The notes beneath the pieces were generated by a model. That model searched no databases and was not told where the DNA came from. It saw only the letters and a list, made by a program, of their open reading frames with translations. The translations under genes and the position numbers were made by a program. From Paracoccus sp. C2R09 (GTDB lineage: Bacteria; Pseudomonadota; Alphaproteobacteria; Rhodobacterales; Rhodobacteraceae), in NCBI RefSeq assembly GCF_018860625.1, contig NZ_JAHKQB010000010.1, positions 1 through 64,000 on the forward strand: a DNA stretch of 64,000 nucleotides, in the 5' to 3' direction. Position 1 is the first letter of the stretch. The number at the start of each line of letters is the position of its first letter. This document shows positions 37,209-45,961 of the stretch, piece after piece.

Positions 37209-37951
37209 CGATGTCTCCAGAGCCAGATGGCATCCGTGCCGAAGGACCATATCAGCGCGCCCGCCGCAATCCGTCCGATGATGATGCCCGCATCCGGCGA
37301 CACCATCGGCAATTGCAGCAGGATCAGCGCACCCAGTTGCATCACGCAGATCGCCTTGCGCAGGAAGCTGGGCGGCAGGGGCTGGCGGAACGCATGATGG
37401 CAGATGCCCGCCAGCACGAAGAGGTAGCGCATGACGCCCAGCAGCAGGACCTCGGGGCCGATGGGACTGCCCACCAGCGCGTGCAGCGACAGGACGAGGG
37501 CCAGCGCGGCATCCACCTCCATGTCGAAACGCGCGCCGAATTCCGAAGACAGGCCGCTGCGGCGGGCAAGCCAGCCGTCGATGCCGTCCATGATCAGGGC
37601 GATGCCCGCGACGCTGGCAACCCACCATCCTGCGGGATTGCCAGCGATCAGCGGAACGATCAGCGCGACCGTCAGCGCCGTTCGCATCAGCGTCACGGCA
37701 TTGCATCCGCCAAACACGCGATGGGGGTAATGCCAGCGCATCAGCTGCGCGATGCCTGCACCTGTCAGGGCGAAGATCGCCATCCCGACGCTGGCCGCCG
37801 CGGCAGTGCCCAGAAAGGTGCCCACGGTGGCCGTCAGAACCAACCCCGCGATCAGCGCGACGGGCAGCCCCTTGGGCAGTCGGCCATCACCCACATGCAT
37901 CAGGGCAGGTCTTCGCAGGTAAGAGATGATCGGCACGGCGAAGATCGGCAT
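37205..37951 (-). CDS. CDP-alcohol phosphatidyltransferase family protein
   Basis: The 248-residue membrane enzyme carries the full family motif DGxxARx8GxxxDxxxD, seen as MDGIDGWLARRSG then FGARFDMEVDA near residues 125-150. These enzymes join a CDP-linked alcohol or diacylglycerol to a second alcohol to make a phospholipid or related phosphodiester. About six helices are expected. It is the first gene of the operon. Housekeeping members such as PgsA and PssA have other contexts; company of a sulfatase-like enzyme, an LPG-type protein and a glycosyltransferase points to a specialised lipid. The alcohol is not predictable. Confidence 0.85.
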   Translation of the reverse strand: MPIFAVPIISYLRRPALMHVGDGRLPKGLPVALIAGLVLTATVGTFLGTAAAASVGMAIFALTGAGIAQLMRWHYPHRVFGGCNAVTLMRTALTVALIVPLIAGNPAGWWVASVAGIALIMDGIDGWLARRSGLSSEFGARFDMEVDAALALVLSLHALVGSPIGPEVLLLGVMRYLFVLAGICHHAFRQPLPPSFLRKAICVMQLGALILLQLPMVSPDAGIIIGRIAAGALIWSFGTDAIWLWRHR

Positions 37952-38133
37952 GGGGGTGGCCTGTCAAATTGGCATGGCGGTTCGGCTGAACTTATCCCGA
38001 CTGAACGTATCTTGGTGGCACGATGTTCCGCCAAGCCTTGTGTGCGGACTGCGGCGAATGGGCGCGTCTCTCGACATGGAAGGGCAACGGGTATATGCCG
38101 TTTCGAACCGCCCCGGATGACGACCGGGCGGCG

Positions 38134-38147
38134 AATTTTCGAAAATT
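38134..38147. promoter_or_regulatory. AT-rich perfect palindrome in the divergent promoter region
   Basis: AATTTTCGAAAATT is a perfect 14-bp palindrome 82 bp before the hybrid kinase start and 183 bp before the divergent lipid operon. It lies in otherwise GC-rich DNA. A regulator site is possible; none is known to me for this sequence. Confidence 0.35.
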
Positions 38148-38228
38148 TCCGAAATTCTACTGAACCAAACCGACCGTTCGGGGTTTGCGTTATGCAGTCG
38201 TTTGTCCTGATGAGGCGTTAATACAGGA

Positions 38229-41200
38229 ATGTCCGTGAATTCCAAGGATCTGACCATTTTCGGGGCGGTCTTCGCCTCGTTGCTTGTGTTGCTGATAATC
38301 GAGCCGAACGTGCCGCTCGGGACCGCCGTCTGGCTGGGTTACGCCATTCCGCTGGCGCTGTCCTTTGCCAGCCATCGCCAGTGGCTGCCGCCCATCGTGG
38401 CATTGGTCGCATGTGCTGGAATGGTCTATGGTTTCGCCGCGGACCGGACGGGCATCGATCCGCGCGTCGCCATGGTCAACCGCACGATGGCGGCTGCAAT
38501 CTTCCTGACGCTGGGCGTGATGGGGCGGGCGCTGATCCGCAACCGGACCCGGCTGCTGCGCGACGAATGGACGAACGAGGCCCGCATCGACCTTGCCCGT
38601 GCGATCGAGGGTGAACTGTCGCCCGAAAAGCTGTCGCATCGCGTGTTGGAAACCCTGTCGCCGCGTATCGGGGCGCGGGCGGGGGTGCTCTATATCCGGC
38701 GTAACGGCATCTTCGAACGTGCATCGAACTGGGGCGTGGACGAGGACAGCCTGCCGGGCAAGATCATGCCGTCCGGTGGACATCTGGCGCGCTGCGTGTC
38801 CGAGGGACAGGCGCTGACCCTGCAGGTCAAGGCCGACGAGGCCATCGGCTGGGGGTCGGGGCTGGCACGGGGACGGGCCGCGCATACGCTTCTGATTCCG
38901 CTCAAGGATGGGCGTCAGGTCAATGGCGTGGTCGAGTTCGGTCTGGACCGGTTGCCCTCGGACCGGCTGGAACAGCTGGCCGACCTGATCTCGGAGCAGC
39001 TGGGCATCGGCGTGCGCACCGCCCTGATCCGTGAACAGGTTCAGGAACTTCTGGAAGAAACGCGCCGCCAATCCGAGGAACTGCGCAGCCATACCGAGGA
39101 ACTGGCCGCCACGAACGAGGAGCTGGAGGAGCAGACCCGCGCGCTGCAGGACAGCCAGCAGCGGCTGGAGACCCAGCAGGCCGAGCTGGAACAGCAGAAC
39201 GCCGAGCTGGAAGGTCAGACGCAGGAGCTGGAGGAACAGCGCGACGCCCTGGCCGGCGCCCGCCGCCTTCTGGAGGATCAGGCCGCCGAACTGGAACGCG
39301 AGAGCCAGTACAAATCCGAATTCGTCGCGAACATGTCGCACGAACTGCGCACGCCCTTGAACGCGCTCCTGATCATGTCGCGCCTTCTGGCCGAAAATCG
39401 CGGCCGCACCATGTCCGACGAACAGGTCCGTTGGGCCGAGACGATCGAAAGCTCGGGCAAGGATCTGCTGGCCCTGATCAACGACATCCTGGACCTGTCC
39501 AAGATCGAGGCGGGCAAGCTGGATCTTGCGCGCGATCATATCGACCCGTCGCAGCTGACCGACAAGTTGCTGCGCGGCTTCGAGGTGCAGGCGCGGTCGA
39601 AGGGGCTCAAGATCGCAGCCGAGATCGCACCCGATCTGCCGGTTTTCGAGACCGACCGCACGCGCCTGGAACAGATCCTGCGCAATTTCGTGTCCAACGC
39701 GCTGAAATTCACCGAGAAGGGCCGCATCACGCTGGCCATCACCCGTCACGGTCAGGAAATCGCCTTTGCCGTCAAGGATACCGGCATCGGCATCGACGCG
39801 GCGCAGCACGAGGCCGTGTTCGACGCTTTCCGGCAGGCCGACGGCACGATCTCGCGCCGGTTCGGCGGCACGGGGCTGGGGCTGTCCATTTCCCGCGAAC
39901 TCGCGGACCTGCTGGGCGGGCGCATCACGCTGCACAGCACCCCGGGCGAGGGCAGCACCTTCACGCTGATCCTGCCCGCCACGCCCGTGCGCCAGCAATC
40001 CGCACCGGCCCCTGCGGCACGTCGCAACACGATGCCCGCGATGCAGGACGACGACGATACGGGCAGCCTGATGTTCCATGCCCTGCAGGGGATCGAGGAC
40101 GACCGCGCCCAGATCACCGGCGACGACCGCGTGATGCTGGTGGTCGAGGATGACGTCGCATTCGCGCAGATCCTGCTGGACCTTGCGCGAGAGCTGGGCT
40201 TCCGCGCGGTCTGCGTGGGTCGCGCGGATGATGCCGTGCGGGCCGCGCGGCATTTCCTGCCCCATGCGGTCGTGCTGGACATGGGCCTGCCCGACCATTC
40301 GGGTCTGTCGGTCCTCGACCGCCTGAAGCGCGACACGCGTACGCGGCACATTCCCGTCCATGTCGTCTCGGCCGAGGATCGCACCAAGGAAGCTCTGGCC
40401 CAGGGTGCCATGAGCTACATGCTGAAACCGGTCGAGCGGGTCGAGCTGGCAAGTGCCATCCGCAACCTGGAGGCGCGGCTGGAAAGCCGTATGCGCCGGG
40501 TGCTGATCGTCGAGGACGACCCCGCCCAGATGGAAGGGCTGCGCGCGCTGCTGGCCAGCGACGAGGTCGAGACGATCGGGGCGGGCACCGCCGCCGAGGC
40601 GCTGAAGGTCTGCCGCAGCCAGACGATCGACTGCATCGTGCTGGACATGACGCTGCCGGATGCGTCCGGCTTCGATCTGCTGCAGCAGCTGGACGGCGAC
40701 GGGATGGCCTCTTTCCCGCCGGTCATCGTCTATACCGCCCGTGCGCTGTCGGATGTCGAGGAACAGCGCCTGCGCCGCTATTCGAAATCCATCATCATCA
40801 AGGGCGCGAAATCGCCCGAACGCCTGATCAACGAGGTCACGCTGTTCCTGCACCAGGTCGTCACCGACCTGCCCGAGAAGCAGCGCGAGATGCTGGCCGC
40901 ATCGCTCAGTCGCGACGCGCAGCTGGAAGGGCGGCGCATCCTCGTGGTCGAGGATGACATCCGCAACGTCTATGCCCTGACCGGCGTGTTCGAGCCGCAC
41001 GGGGCCACGGTCCAGATCGCGCGGAACGGGCGCGAGGCGCTCGAAGCGCTCGGGCGCGTGGCGGACGGGGGCGCGCCATCCGTCGATCTTGTGCTGATGG
41101 ACGTGATGATGCCCGAGATGGACGGCCTGACCGCCACGCGCGAGATCCGCCTGATGGACCGCTGGAAGTCGTTGCCGATCATCATGCTGACCGCCAAGGC

Positions 41201-41312
41201 CATGGCCGAGGATCAGAACCAGTGCCTTGCCGCTGGCGCGAACGATTACCTGCCCAAGCCCCTGGACGTGGACAAGCTGCTGTCGCTGGTCCGCGTATGG
41301 ATGCCGCGATGA
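38229..41312 (+). CDS. hybrid histidine kinase with GAF domain and three receiver domains
   Basis: The 1027-residue sensor has three short membrane helices (to about residue 90), a GAF-like domain (about 115-260), a long Glu/Gln-rich coiled coil (265-355), then HisKA with phosphoacceptor His near residue 371 in NMSHELRTPLN. HATPase_c motifs are FVSNALKFT, VKDTGIGI and RRFGGTGLGLSI. Three receivers follow with intact Asp near 684 (VVLDMGLPD), 806 (CIVLDMTLPD) and 958 (LVLMDVMMPE). The layout resembles multi-receiver phosphorelay kinases. The stimulus is unknown. The stop overlaps cheR as ATGA. Confidence 0.92.
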   Translation: MSVNSKDLTIFGAVFASLLVLLIIEPNVPLGTAVWLGYAIPLALSFASHRQWLPPIVALVACAGMVYGFAADRTGIDPRVAMVNRTMAAAIFLTLGVMGRALIRNRTRLLRDEWTNEARIDLARAIEGELSPEKLSHRVLETLSPRIGARAGVLYIRRNGIFERASNWGVDEDSLPGKIMPSGGHLARCVSEGQALTLQVKADEAIGWGSGLARGRAAHTLLIPLKDGRQVNGVVEFGLDRLPSDRLEQLADLISEQLGIGVRTALIREQVQELLEETRRQSEELRSHTEELAATNEELEEQTRALQDSQQRLETQQAELEQQNAELEGQTQELEEQRDALAGARRLLEDQAAELERESQYKSEFVANMSHELRTPLNALLIMSRLLAENRGRTMSDEQVRWAETIESSGKDLLALINDILDLSKIEAGKLDLARDHIDPSQLTDKLLRGFEVQARSKGLKIAAEIAPDLPVFETDRTRLEQILRNFVSNALKFTEKGRITLAITRHGQEIAFAVKDTGIGIDAAQHEAVFDAFRQADGTISRRFGGTGLGLSISRELADLLGGRITLHSTPGEGSTFTLILPATPVRQQSAPAPAARRNTMPAMQDDDDTGSLMFHALQGIEDDRAQITGDDRVMLVVEDDVAFAQILLDLARELGFRAVCVGRADDAVRAARHFLPHAVVLDMGLPDHSGLSVLDRLKRDTRTRHIPVHVVSAEDRTKEALAQGAMSYMLKPVERVELASAIRNLEARLESRMRRVLIVEDDPAQMEGLRALLASDEVETIGAGTAAEALKVCRSQTIDCIVLDMTLPDASGFDLLQQLDGDGMASFPPVIVYTARALSDVEEQRLRRYSKSIIIKGAKSPERLINEVTLFLHQVVTDLPEKQREMLAASLSRDAQLEGRRILVVEDDIRNVYALTGVFEPHGATVQIARNGREALEALGRVADGGAPSVDLVLMDVMMPEMDGLTATREIRLMDRWKSLPIIMLTAKAMAEDQNQCLAAGANDYLPKPLDVDKLLSLVRVWMPR

Positions 41313-42172
41313 GCATCGATCCCGTTCCCGCAAGCCCGACCGAAGGGATCGAGCTGGACCTGTTCCTCGAGGCGCTGCACCGCAGGCATCATTTCGATTT
41401 CCGCGCCTACAGCCGCGCATCGCTGGCACGCCGTGCCGATATCGCGCGCGAGCGGCTGGGCTGCGCCACCCTGTCCGAGGCCCAGTCCCGCGTGCTTCAC
41501 GACCCGGCGGTCCTGCCCGAGATCATCGACGCGATGACCGTGCAGGTCAGCGAGATGTTCCGCGATCCGTCCTATTACCTGTCGTTGCGGCGCGAGGTGA
41601 TCCCCCATCTGCAGACCTATCCCTCGCTCAAGGTCTGGATCGCGGGCTGCGCGGACGGAGAGGAGGTCTATTCCATGGCCATCCTCTTTCACGAGGAAGG
41701 TCTTCTGGATCGCACGATGTTCTACGCGACCGAGATCAACCGCCGTGCCCTGGCACGGGCCGAGGCCGGGATCTACGATATCGACCGGCTGGCGGTCTTC
41801 TCGCGCAACTATCAGCAGGCGGGGGGCAAGGGGTCGCTGTCGGATTACTATACCGCGGCCTATGGGCGCGCGGCCATCGACAGGTGGCTTCGCCAGCGGG
41901 TGCTGTTCAGCGAACACAACCTGGCCAGCGACCAGGTGTTTTCGGAAATGCATCTGATTTCCTGCCGCAACGTGCTGATCTATTTCGACAATGCTCTTCA
42001 GGATCGGGCCATCGGCCTCTTCTCCGAGGCATTGACCCGAGGCGGGTTCCTCGGCCTCGGCGCACACGAGACGCTGCGATTCTCGTCCCATGCGCCGGGT
42101 TTCCAGGCCTTCGACGAACCCCAACGCATCTGGCGACGCAGCCCCCAATACGAGACGAGCCATGCCCGATAG
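41309..42172 (+). CDS. CheR-type protein-glutamate methyltransferase
   Basis: This 287-residue enzyme would methylate glutamates on a receptor with S-adenosylmethionine. The N-terminal helical domain has HHFDFRAYSRASLARR, the SAM pocket is IAGCADGEEVYSMAI near residue 115 (GCSTGEEPYS in chemotaxis CheR), and LISCRNVLIYFD is the conserved late motif. Unlike classical chemotaxis, no receptor, CheB or CheA is encoded nearby. Its gene is locked between two sensor kinases by a 4-base and an 11-base overlap. It may methylate one of these kinases, for example in the coiled coil of the upstream one; that is inference. Confidence 0.88.
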   Translation: MSIDPVPASPTEGIELDLFLEALHRRHHFDFRAYSRASLARRADIARERLGCATLSEAQSRVLHDPAVLPEIIDAMTVQVSEMFRDPSYYLSLRREVIPHLQTYPSLKVWIAGCADGEEVYSMAILFHEEGLLDRTMFYATEINRRALARAEAGIYDIDRLAVFSRNYQQAGGKGSLSDYYTAAYGRAAIDRWLRQRVLFSEHNLASDQVFSEMHLISCRNVLIYFDNALQDRAIGLFSEALTRGGFLGLGAHETLRFSSHAPGFQAFDEPQRIWRRSPQYETSHAR

Positions 42173-43991
42173 ACCGATCCGCTTCCTCATCGTCGACGAC
42201 ATCGCAGAAAACATCGCGGCGCTCGAGGCGCTGCTGCGTCGTGACGGGCTGGTCGTGGACCAGGCGCGTTCCGCCGCCGAGGCGCTGGAACTGATGCTGG
42301 TGCACGACTACGCGCTGGCCTTCCTCGACGTGCAGATGCCCGGAACCGACGGCTACGAGCTGGCCGAGCTGATGCGCGCGACCGAACGCACGCGCGGCGT
42401 GCCCATCATCTTCGTCACTGCGGCCGAGATGGACGAGGCCCGCCGTTTCCGCGGCTACGAGGCGGGCGCGGTCGATTACATCTTCAAGCCGATCGATCCG
42501 CTGATCCTGAAATCCAAGGCCGAGGTCTTCTATCGCATCGGTCGGCAGGCCAAGGATCTGCTGCGCCAGCGCGACGAGATGCAGGCCATCGCGCGTCACC
42601 GCGACCAGGTGGCGGCCCAATTGCGCGCCCATGTCGACAATTCGCCGCTGGCCTTCGTGGCGCTGTCGCCCGAATTGCAGGTGCGGGCCTGGTCGAAGGG
42701 CGCCGAACGCGCCTTCGGTCGCAGCGCCGCCGACATGCTGTCGCAATCCGCACGACAGCTGGGCTGGCTGGACGAGGACGGCGCCCGCCAGCTGACCGAA
42801 TGGCTGGAGGCCGCGGACGAGGAAGCGCCGCGCTTCTCGACCGAGCTGATGCTGGATCACGCCGATATCGGACCGATCCCTTGCGAGGTCTACGGCTCGG
42901 TCCTGAACGACGGCTCGGGCAGCCCGTCCCTGTCGTTGCAGATCCTCGACATCACCGAACGCAAGCAGGCCGAAGAGGTGCGTTCCCTGCTGATCGGGGA
43001 ATTGAACCACCGCATCAAGAACACGCTGGCCAATGTCCAGGCCATTTCCCGTCAGAGCCTGCGCCAGGCCTCCAGCCTGCCCGACTTCGAACAGAGCTTC
43101 GGCGGGCGACTGCAGGCGCTTGCGCGCGCCCATTCGATCCTGTCGGACGCCACCTGGGCCAGCGCGCCACTGGATCAGCTGATCGACGATCAGGTCAGTT
43201 CGGGGACGCTGGACGGCGACCGGCTGCATCGCGACGGCCCCTCGGTCGAACTGACGCCCGAGACGATGCTGCGCCTTGCCCTGACCCTGCACGAGCTGGG
43301 CACCAATGCCGCGAAATACGGCGCGCTGTCGGTTCCCGACGGGCAGGTCTATCTGAACTGGCAGCTGGACGGTCCGCGCCTGACCCTGATCTGGCGCGAG
43401 GAGGGCGGCCCCCCGGTCCATGCGCCAAGCGGTTCCGGCTTCGGGACGACCCTGATCACCGCCGTGGGCGGTGGCGATCCGCGCGCCGTCAGCGTGGAAT
43501 GGCGCCCCGAGGGCGTGATCTGGACCATCCGCCTGGCCGATGGCGTGCGCCCGCAGCAATGCGCCGAACGCGAGCCCGCCCCCGAGGCCGCGCCCATGCA
43601 TCACCGCGCCCAGACCCTGAGCGAGAGCCGCATCCTGCTGGTCGAGGACGAGCCCCTGGTCGCGCTGGACCTGCGCCACGAGCTGGAGGATGCGGGGGCC
43701 GAGGTCGTGGGCATCGCCCGCACCGTCCCCGAGGCGCTGGAGATGGCAGGGCAGGTGCAGGTTGATCTGGCGATCCTGGACGGGAACCTGAAGGGGCAGC
43801 CCGTGGACGAGGTCGCCGACCTGCTGTCACGCGGCGGCGTGCGCTTCTGCTTCCTGTCGGGATATGGCCGCGAACATCTGCCCCAGGGCCACGGCGCGGC
43901 CCCGCTGATCGAAAAGCCCTTCCGCCCCGATCACCTGCGCAGCGTGCTGAACGACCTGCTGGCCGAACCGCGCGCGACCGCCGCCGAATAA
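42162..43991 (+). CDS. receiver-PAS-HWE histidine kinase-receiver hybrid protein
   Basis: The 609-residue soluble protein has an N-terminal receiver with Asp near residue 56 (LAFLDVQMPG), a PAS domain (about 155-270), an HWE-type kinase with His near residue 283 in ELNHRIKNTLANVQ, an Asn box in HELGTNAAKYG and the WRE of LIWREEGG that names the family. A second receiver near the C-terminus has Asp near residue 540 (LAILDGNLKG), of the short stand-alone type. HWE kinases often feed the general stress response of alphaproteobacteria; no PhyR or EcfG gene is nearby. The start lies 11 bases inside cheR. Confidence 0.9.
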   Translation: MPDRPIRFLIVDDIAENIAALEALLRRDGLVVDQARSAAEALELMLVHDYALAFLDVQMPGTDGYELAELMRATERTRGVPIIFVTAAEMDEARRFRGYEAGAVDYIFKPIDPLILKSKAEVFYRIGRQAKDLLRQRDEMQAIARHRDQVAAQLRAHVDNSPLAFVALSPELQVRAWSKGAERAFGRSAADMLSQSARQLGWLDEDGARQLTEWLEAADEEAPRFSTELMLDHADIGPIPCEVYGSVLNDGSGSPSLSLQILDITERKQAEEVRSLLIGELNHRIKNTLANVQAISRQSLRQASSLPDFEQSFGGRLQALARAHSILSDATWASAPLDQLIDDQVSSGTLDGDRLHRDGPSVELTPETMLRLALTLHELGTNAAKYGALSVPDGQVYLNWQLDGPRLTLIWREEGGPPVHAPSGSGFGTTLITAVGGGDPRAVSVEWRPEGVIWTIRLADGVRPQQCAEREPAPEAAPMHHRAQTLSESRILLVEDEPLVALDLRHELEDAGAEVVGIARTVPEALEMAGQVQVDLAILDGNLKGQPVDEVADLLSRGGVRFCFLSGYGREHLPQGHGAAPLIEKPFRPDHLRSVLNDLLAEPRATAAE

Positions 43992-44194
43992 GAACGCCGT
44001 TCCGCGCAGGGCGGTGCGGTGCGGATCGTTCTTGCGCGCTGCTCGGGGCCCGCAGGACCGATTTTCCCGGGCAAGCCGCCGGTATCGGGTGGCGTTTCGA
44101 TGACGGCCTGCAGCATGCGGGCATGCGGGCTTGAACCTTCGCCTGCTTTCGGGCATCTGCGCCTATCGCGCGACACCGGTTGAACGGGACGAGT

Positions 44195-45253
44195 ATGAGC
44201 AGCACCACCAAAGACGCCGCGATCCTGTTCGAGGGGGTCGGCAAATCATTTCCCAAGGGCGACGGCACGCGGGTCACGGCCCTGTCGGGCATCGACCTGG
44301 CGGTCCCGCAGGGCAGCATCACGGGCATCATCGGCCGCTCGGGTGCGGGCAAGTCCACGCTGCTGCGCATGGTCAACGGCCTTGAACGCCCGACCGAGGG
44401 TCGGGTGACCGTCGCGGGCCGCGACGTGGGTGCCGCGCGCGGATCGGCGCTGCGCCACATCCGCCGCGATGTCGGCATGATCTTCCAGCACTTCAACCTG
44501 CTGGCCTCTCGCACGGTGCGCGACAACGTGGCCCTGCCGCTGGAGGTCGCGGGCACGCCCCGGTCCCGCATCCGTCCCCGCGTGGACGAACTGATCGAGC
44601 AGGTGGGCCTGCAGGCGCTGGCCGACCGTTACCCCGCCGAACTGTCGGGCGGGCAGAAGCAGCGCGTGGGCATCGCCCGCGCCCTTGCCACCGACCCCAA
44701 GGTCCTGCTGTCGGACGAGGCGACCAGCGCGCTGGACCCCGAGACCACGCAGACCGTCCTTGAACTGCTGGCCCGCATCAACCGCGATCTGGGGCTGACC
44801 ATCCTGCTGATCACCCACGAGATGGCCGTGCTGCGCGACATCGCCAGCCACATGGCCGTGATCGAGGGCGGCAGCATCGTCGAGGCGGGCGAGACGCACA
44901 AGGTCTTCACCCGGCCCGCCCATGCGACCACGCGGTCCTTCCTGTCGGGCGTGACCGGTGCGACGCTGCCCGCCTTCATCGCCGACCGCCTGCTGTCCGA
45001 ACGCCCCGAAGGGCCATCCGAACAGGTGATCCGCGTGACCTTCGCGGGCGATCATGCCACCGATCCCATGCTGTCGCTTCTGGCCACGGAACTGGGCATT
45101 TCCGCCAACATCCTTGCCGGCGCGATCGAGGAGGTGGGCAGCCATCCCTTCGGCAACCTGCTGATCTCGGTCGATGCCATGCGCGCCGACGAGGCGCGCG
45201 CCTATCTCGAACGCCACGGACTGCTGACGGAGGTGCTGGGCCATGTCCGCTAA
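44195..45253 (+). CDS. metN: methionine ABC transporter ATP-binding protein
   Basis: The 352-residue ATPase powers D- and L-methionine uptake. Walker A GRSGAGKST is near residue 48, the signature is LSGGQKQRVGIARA, Walker B is VLLSDEATSALDP, and the switch His is in LLITHEMAVLRD. The C-terminal NIL domain (about 270-345) binds methionine to inhibit transport from inside; its GISANILAGAIEEV and PFGNLLISVD parts are visible. GGGACG precedes ATG 44195. It overlaps metI by 11 bases. The 203-bp upstream region shows GC hairpins but no SAM riboswitch that I can recognise. Confidence 0.95.
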   Translation: MSSTTKDAAILFEGVGKSFPKGDGTRVTALSGIDLAVPQGSITGIIGRSGAGKSTLLRMVNGLERPTEGRVTVAGRDVGAARGSALRHIRRDVGMIFQHFNLLASRTVRDNVALPLEVAGTPRSRIRPRVDELIEQVGLQALADRYPAELSGGQKQRVGIARALATDPKVLLSDEATSALDPETTQTVLELLARINRDLGLTILLITHEMAVLRDIASHMAVIEGGSIVEAGETHKVFTRPAHATTRSFLSGVTGATLPAFIADRLLSERPEGPSEQVIRVTFAGDHATDPMLSLLATELGISANILAGAIEEVGSHPFGNLLISVDAMRADEARAYLERHGLLTEVLGHVR

Positions 45254-45917
45254 CCTGATCCCCATCCTGTGGGACGCCACGCTGCAGACGCTCTACATGG
45301 TGGCGCTGTCGGCCATCCTCGGCACGGTCGGGGGGCTTCCGCTCGGGGTCTATCTGGCGACCTCGCAGCGGGGCGAACTGCTCAGCAGCCCCTGGGTCAA
45401 CTGGGTGCTGGGGCTGGTCGTGAACGCCACCCGGTCCGTGCCCTTCATCATCCTGGTCGTCGCGATCATTCCCTTCACGCGGATGATGGTCGGCACCTCG
45501 ATCGGCACCGATGCGGCCATCGTGCCACTGACCATCGCCGCCATTCCCTTCATCGCGCGCCTGGTTGAGAACGCCATCCGAGAGGTCGATGCCGGCCTGA
45601 TCGAGGCCGCCCGCGCGATGGGTGCGACGCCCTTCCAGATCATCCGCAAGGTGCTGATCCCCGAGGCGCTGCCCGCGATCACGCTTGGGCTGACGCTGGC
45701 CGTGGTCAGCCTGATCGGATATTCCGCGATGGTCGGTGCCGTCGGCGGGCAGGGCCTGGGCGATCTGGGCATCCGCTACGGGTATCAGCGCTTCATGCCC
45801 GAGGTGATGCTGGCCGTGGTCGTCATCCTGATCGTGCTGGTCCAGCTGGTGCAATCGCTTGGCGAACGCCTTGCCGCCCGCGTGGACCGCCGCGCCGCCC
45901 GAAATCGTGGCAACTGA
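45243..45917 (+). CDS. metI: methionine ABC transporter permease
   Basis: The 224-residue protein has five membrane helices typical of MetI. TLYMVALSAILGTVGGLPLG opens the core; VNATRSVPFIILVVAIIP and the EAA loop EAARAMGATPFQIIRKVLIPEALP (seen as AARAMGATPFQII and VLIPEALP) contact MetN. YSAMVGAVGGQGLGDLGIRYGYQRF closes it (parts: MVGAVGGQGLGDLGIRYGY). Start lies 11 bases inside metN; metQ follows after 44 bp. Confidence 0.95.
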   Translation: MSANLIPILWDATLQTLYMVALSAILGTVGGLPLGVYLATSQRGELLSSPWVNWVLGLVVNATRSVPFIILVVAIIPFTRMMVGTSIGTDAAIVPLTIAAIPFIARLVENAIREVDAGLIEAARAMGATPFQIIRKVLIPEALPAITLGLTLAVVSLIGYSAMVGAVGGQGLGDLGIRYGYQRFMPEVMLAVVVILIVLVQLVQSLGERLAARVDRRAARNRGN

Positions 45918-45961
45918 TCCGCCCACGACACGTTTTCCGCAGACAAGAAAGGACCAATCCC

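Noticed and set aside
38151..38228. EcfG-type stress promoter ahead of the kinase operon
   Set aside because: GAAC and CGTT elements occur, but with a 22-bp gap instead of 16-17.
38190..41429. Open frame of over 1000 codons antisense to the hybrid kinase
   Set aside because: Same codon-bias shadow. It has no motif, and it covers a gene with all kinase and receiver motifs intact.
43992..44194. SAM-type riboswitch before metN
   Set aside because: The region has GC hairpins but none of the conserved cores of the SAM riboswitches that I can recall for this group.
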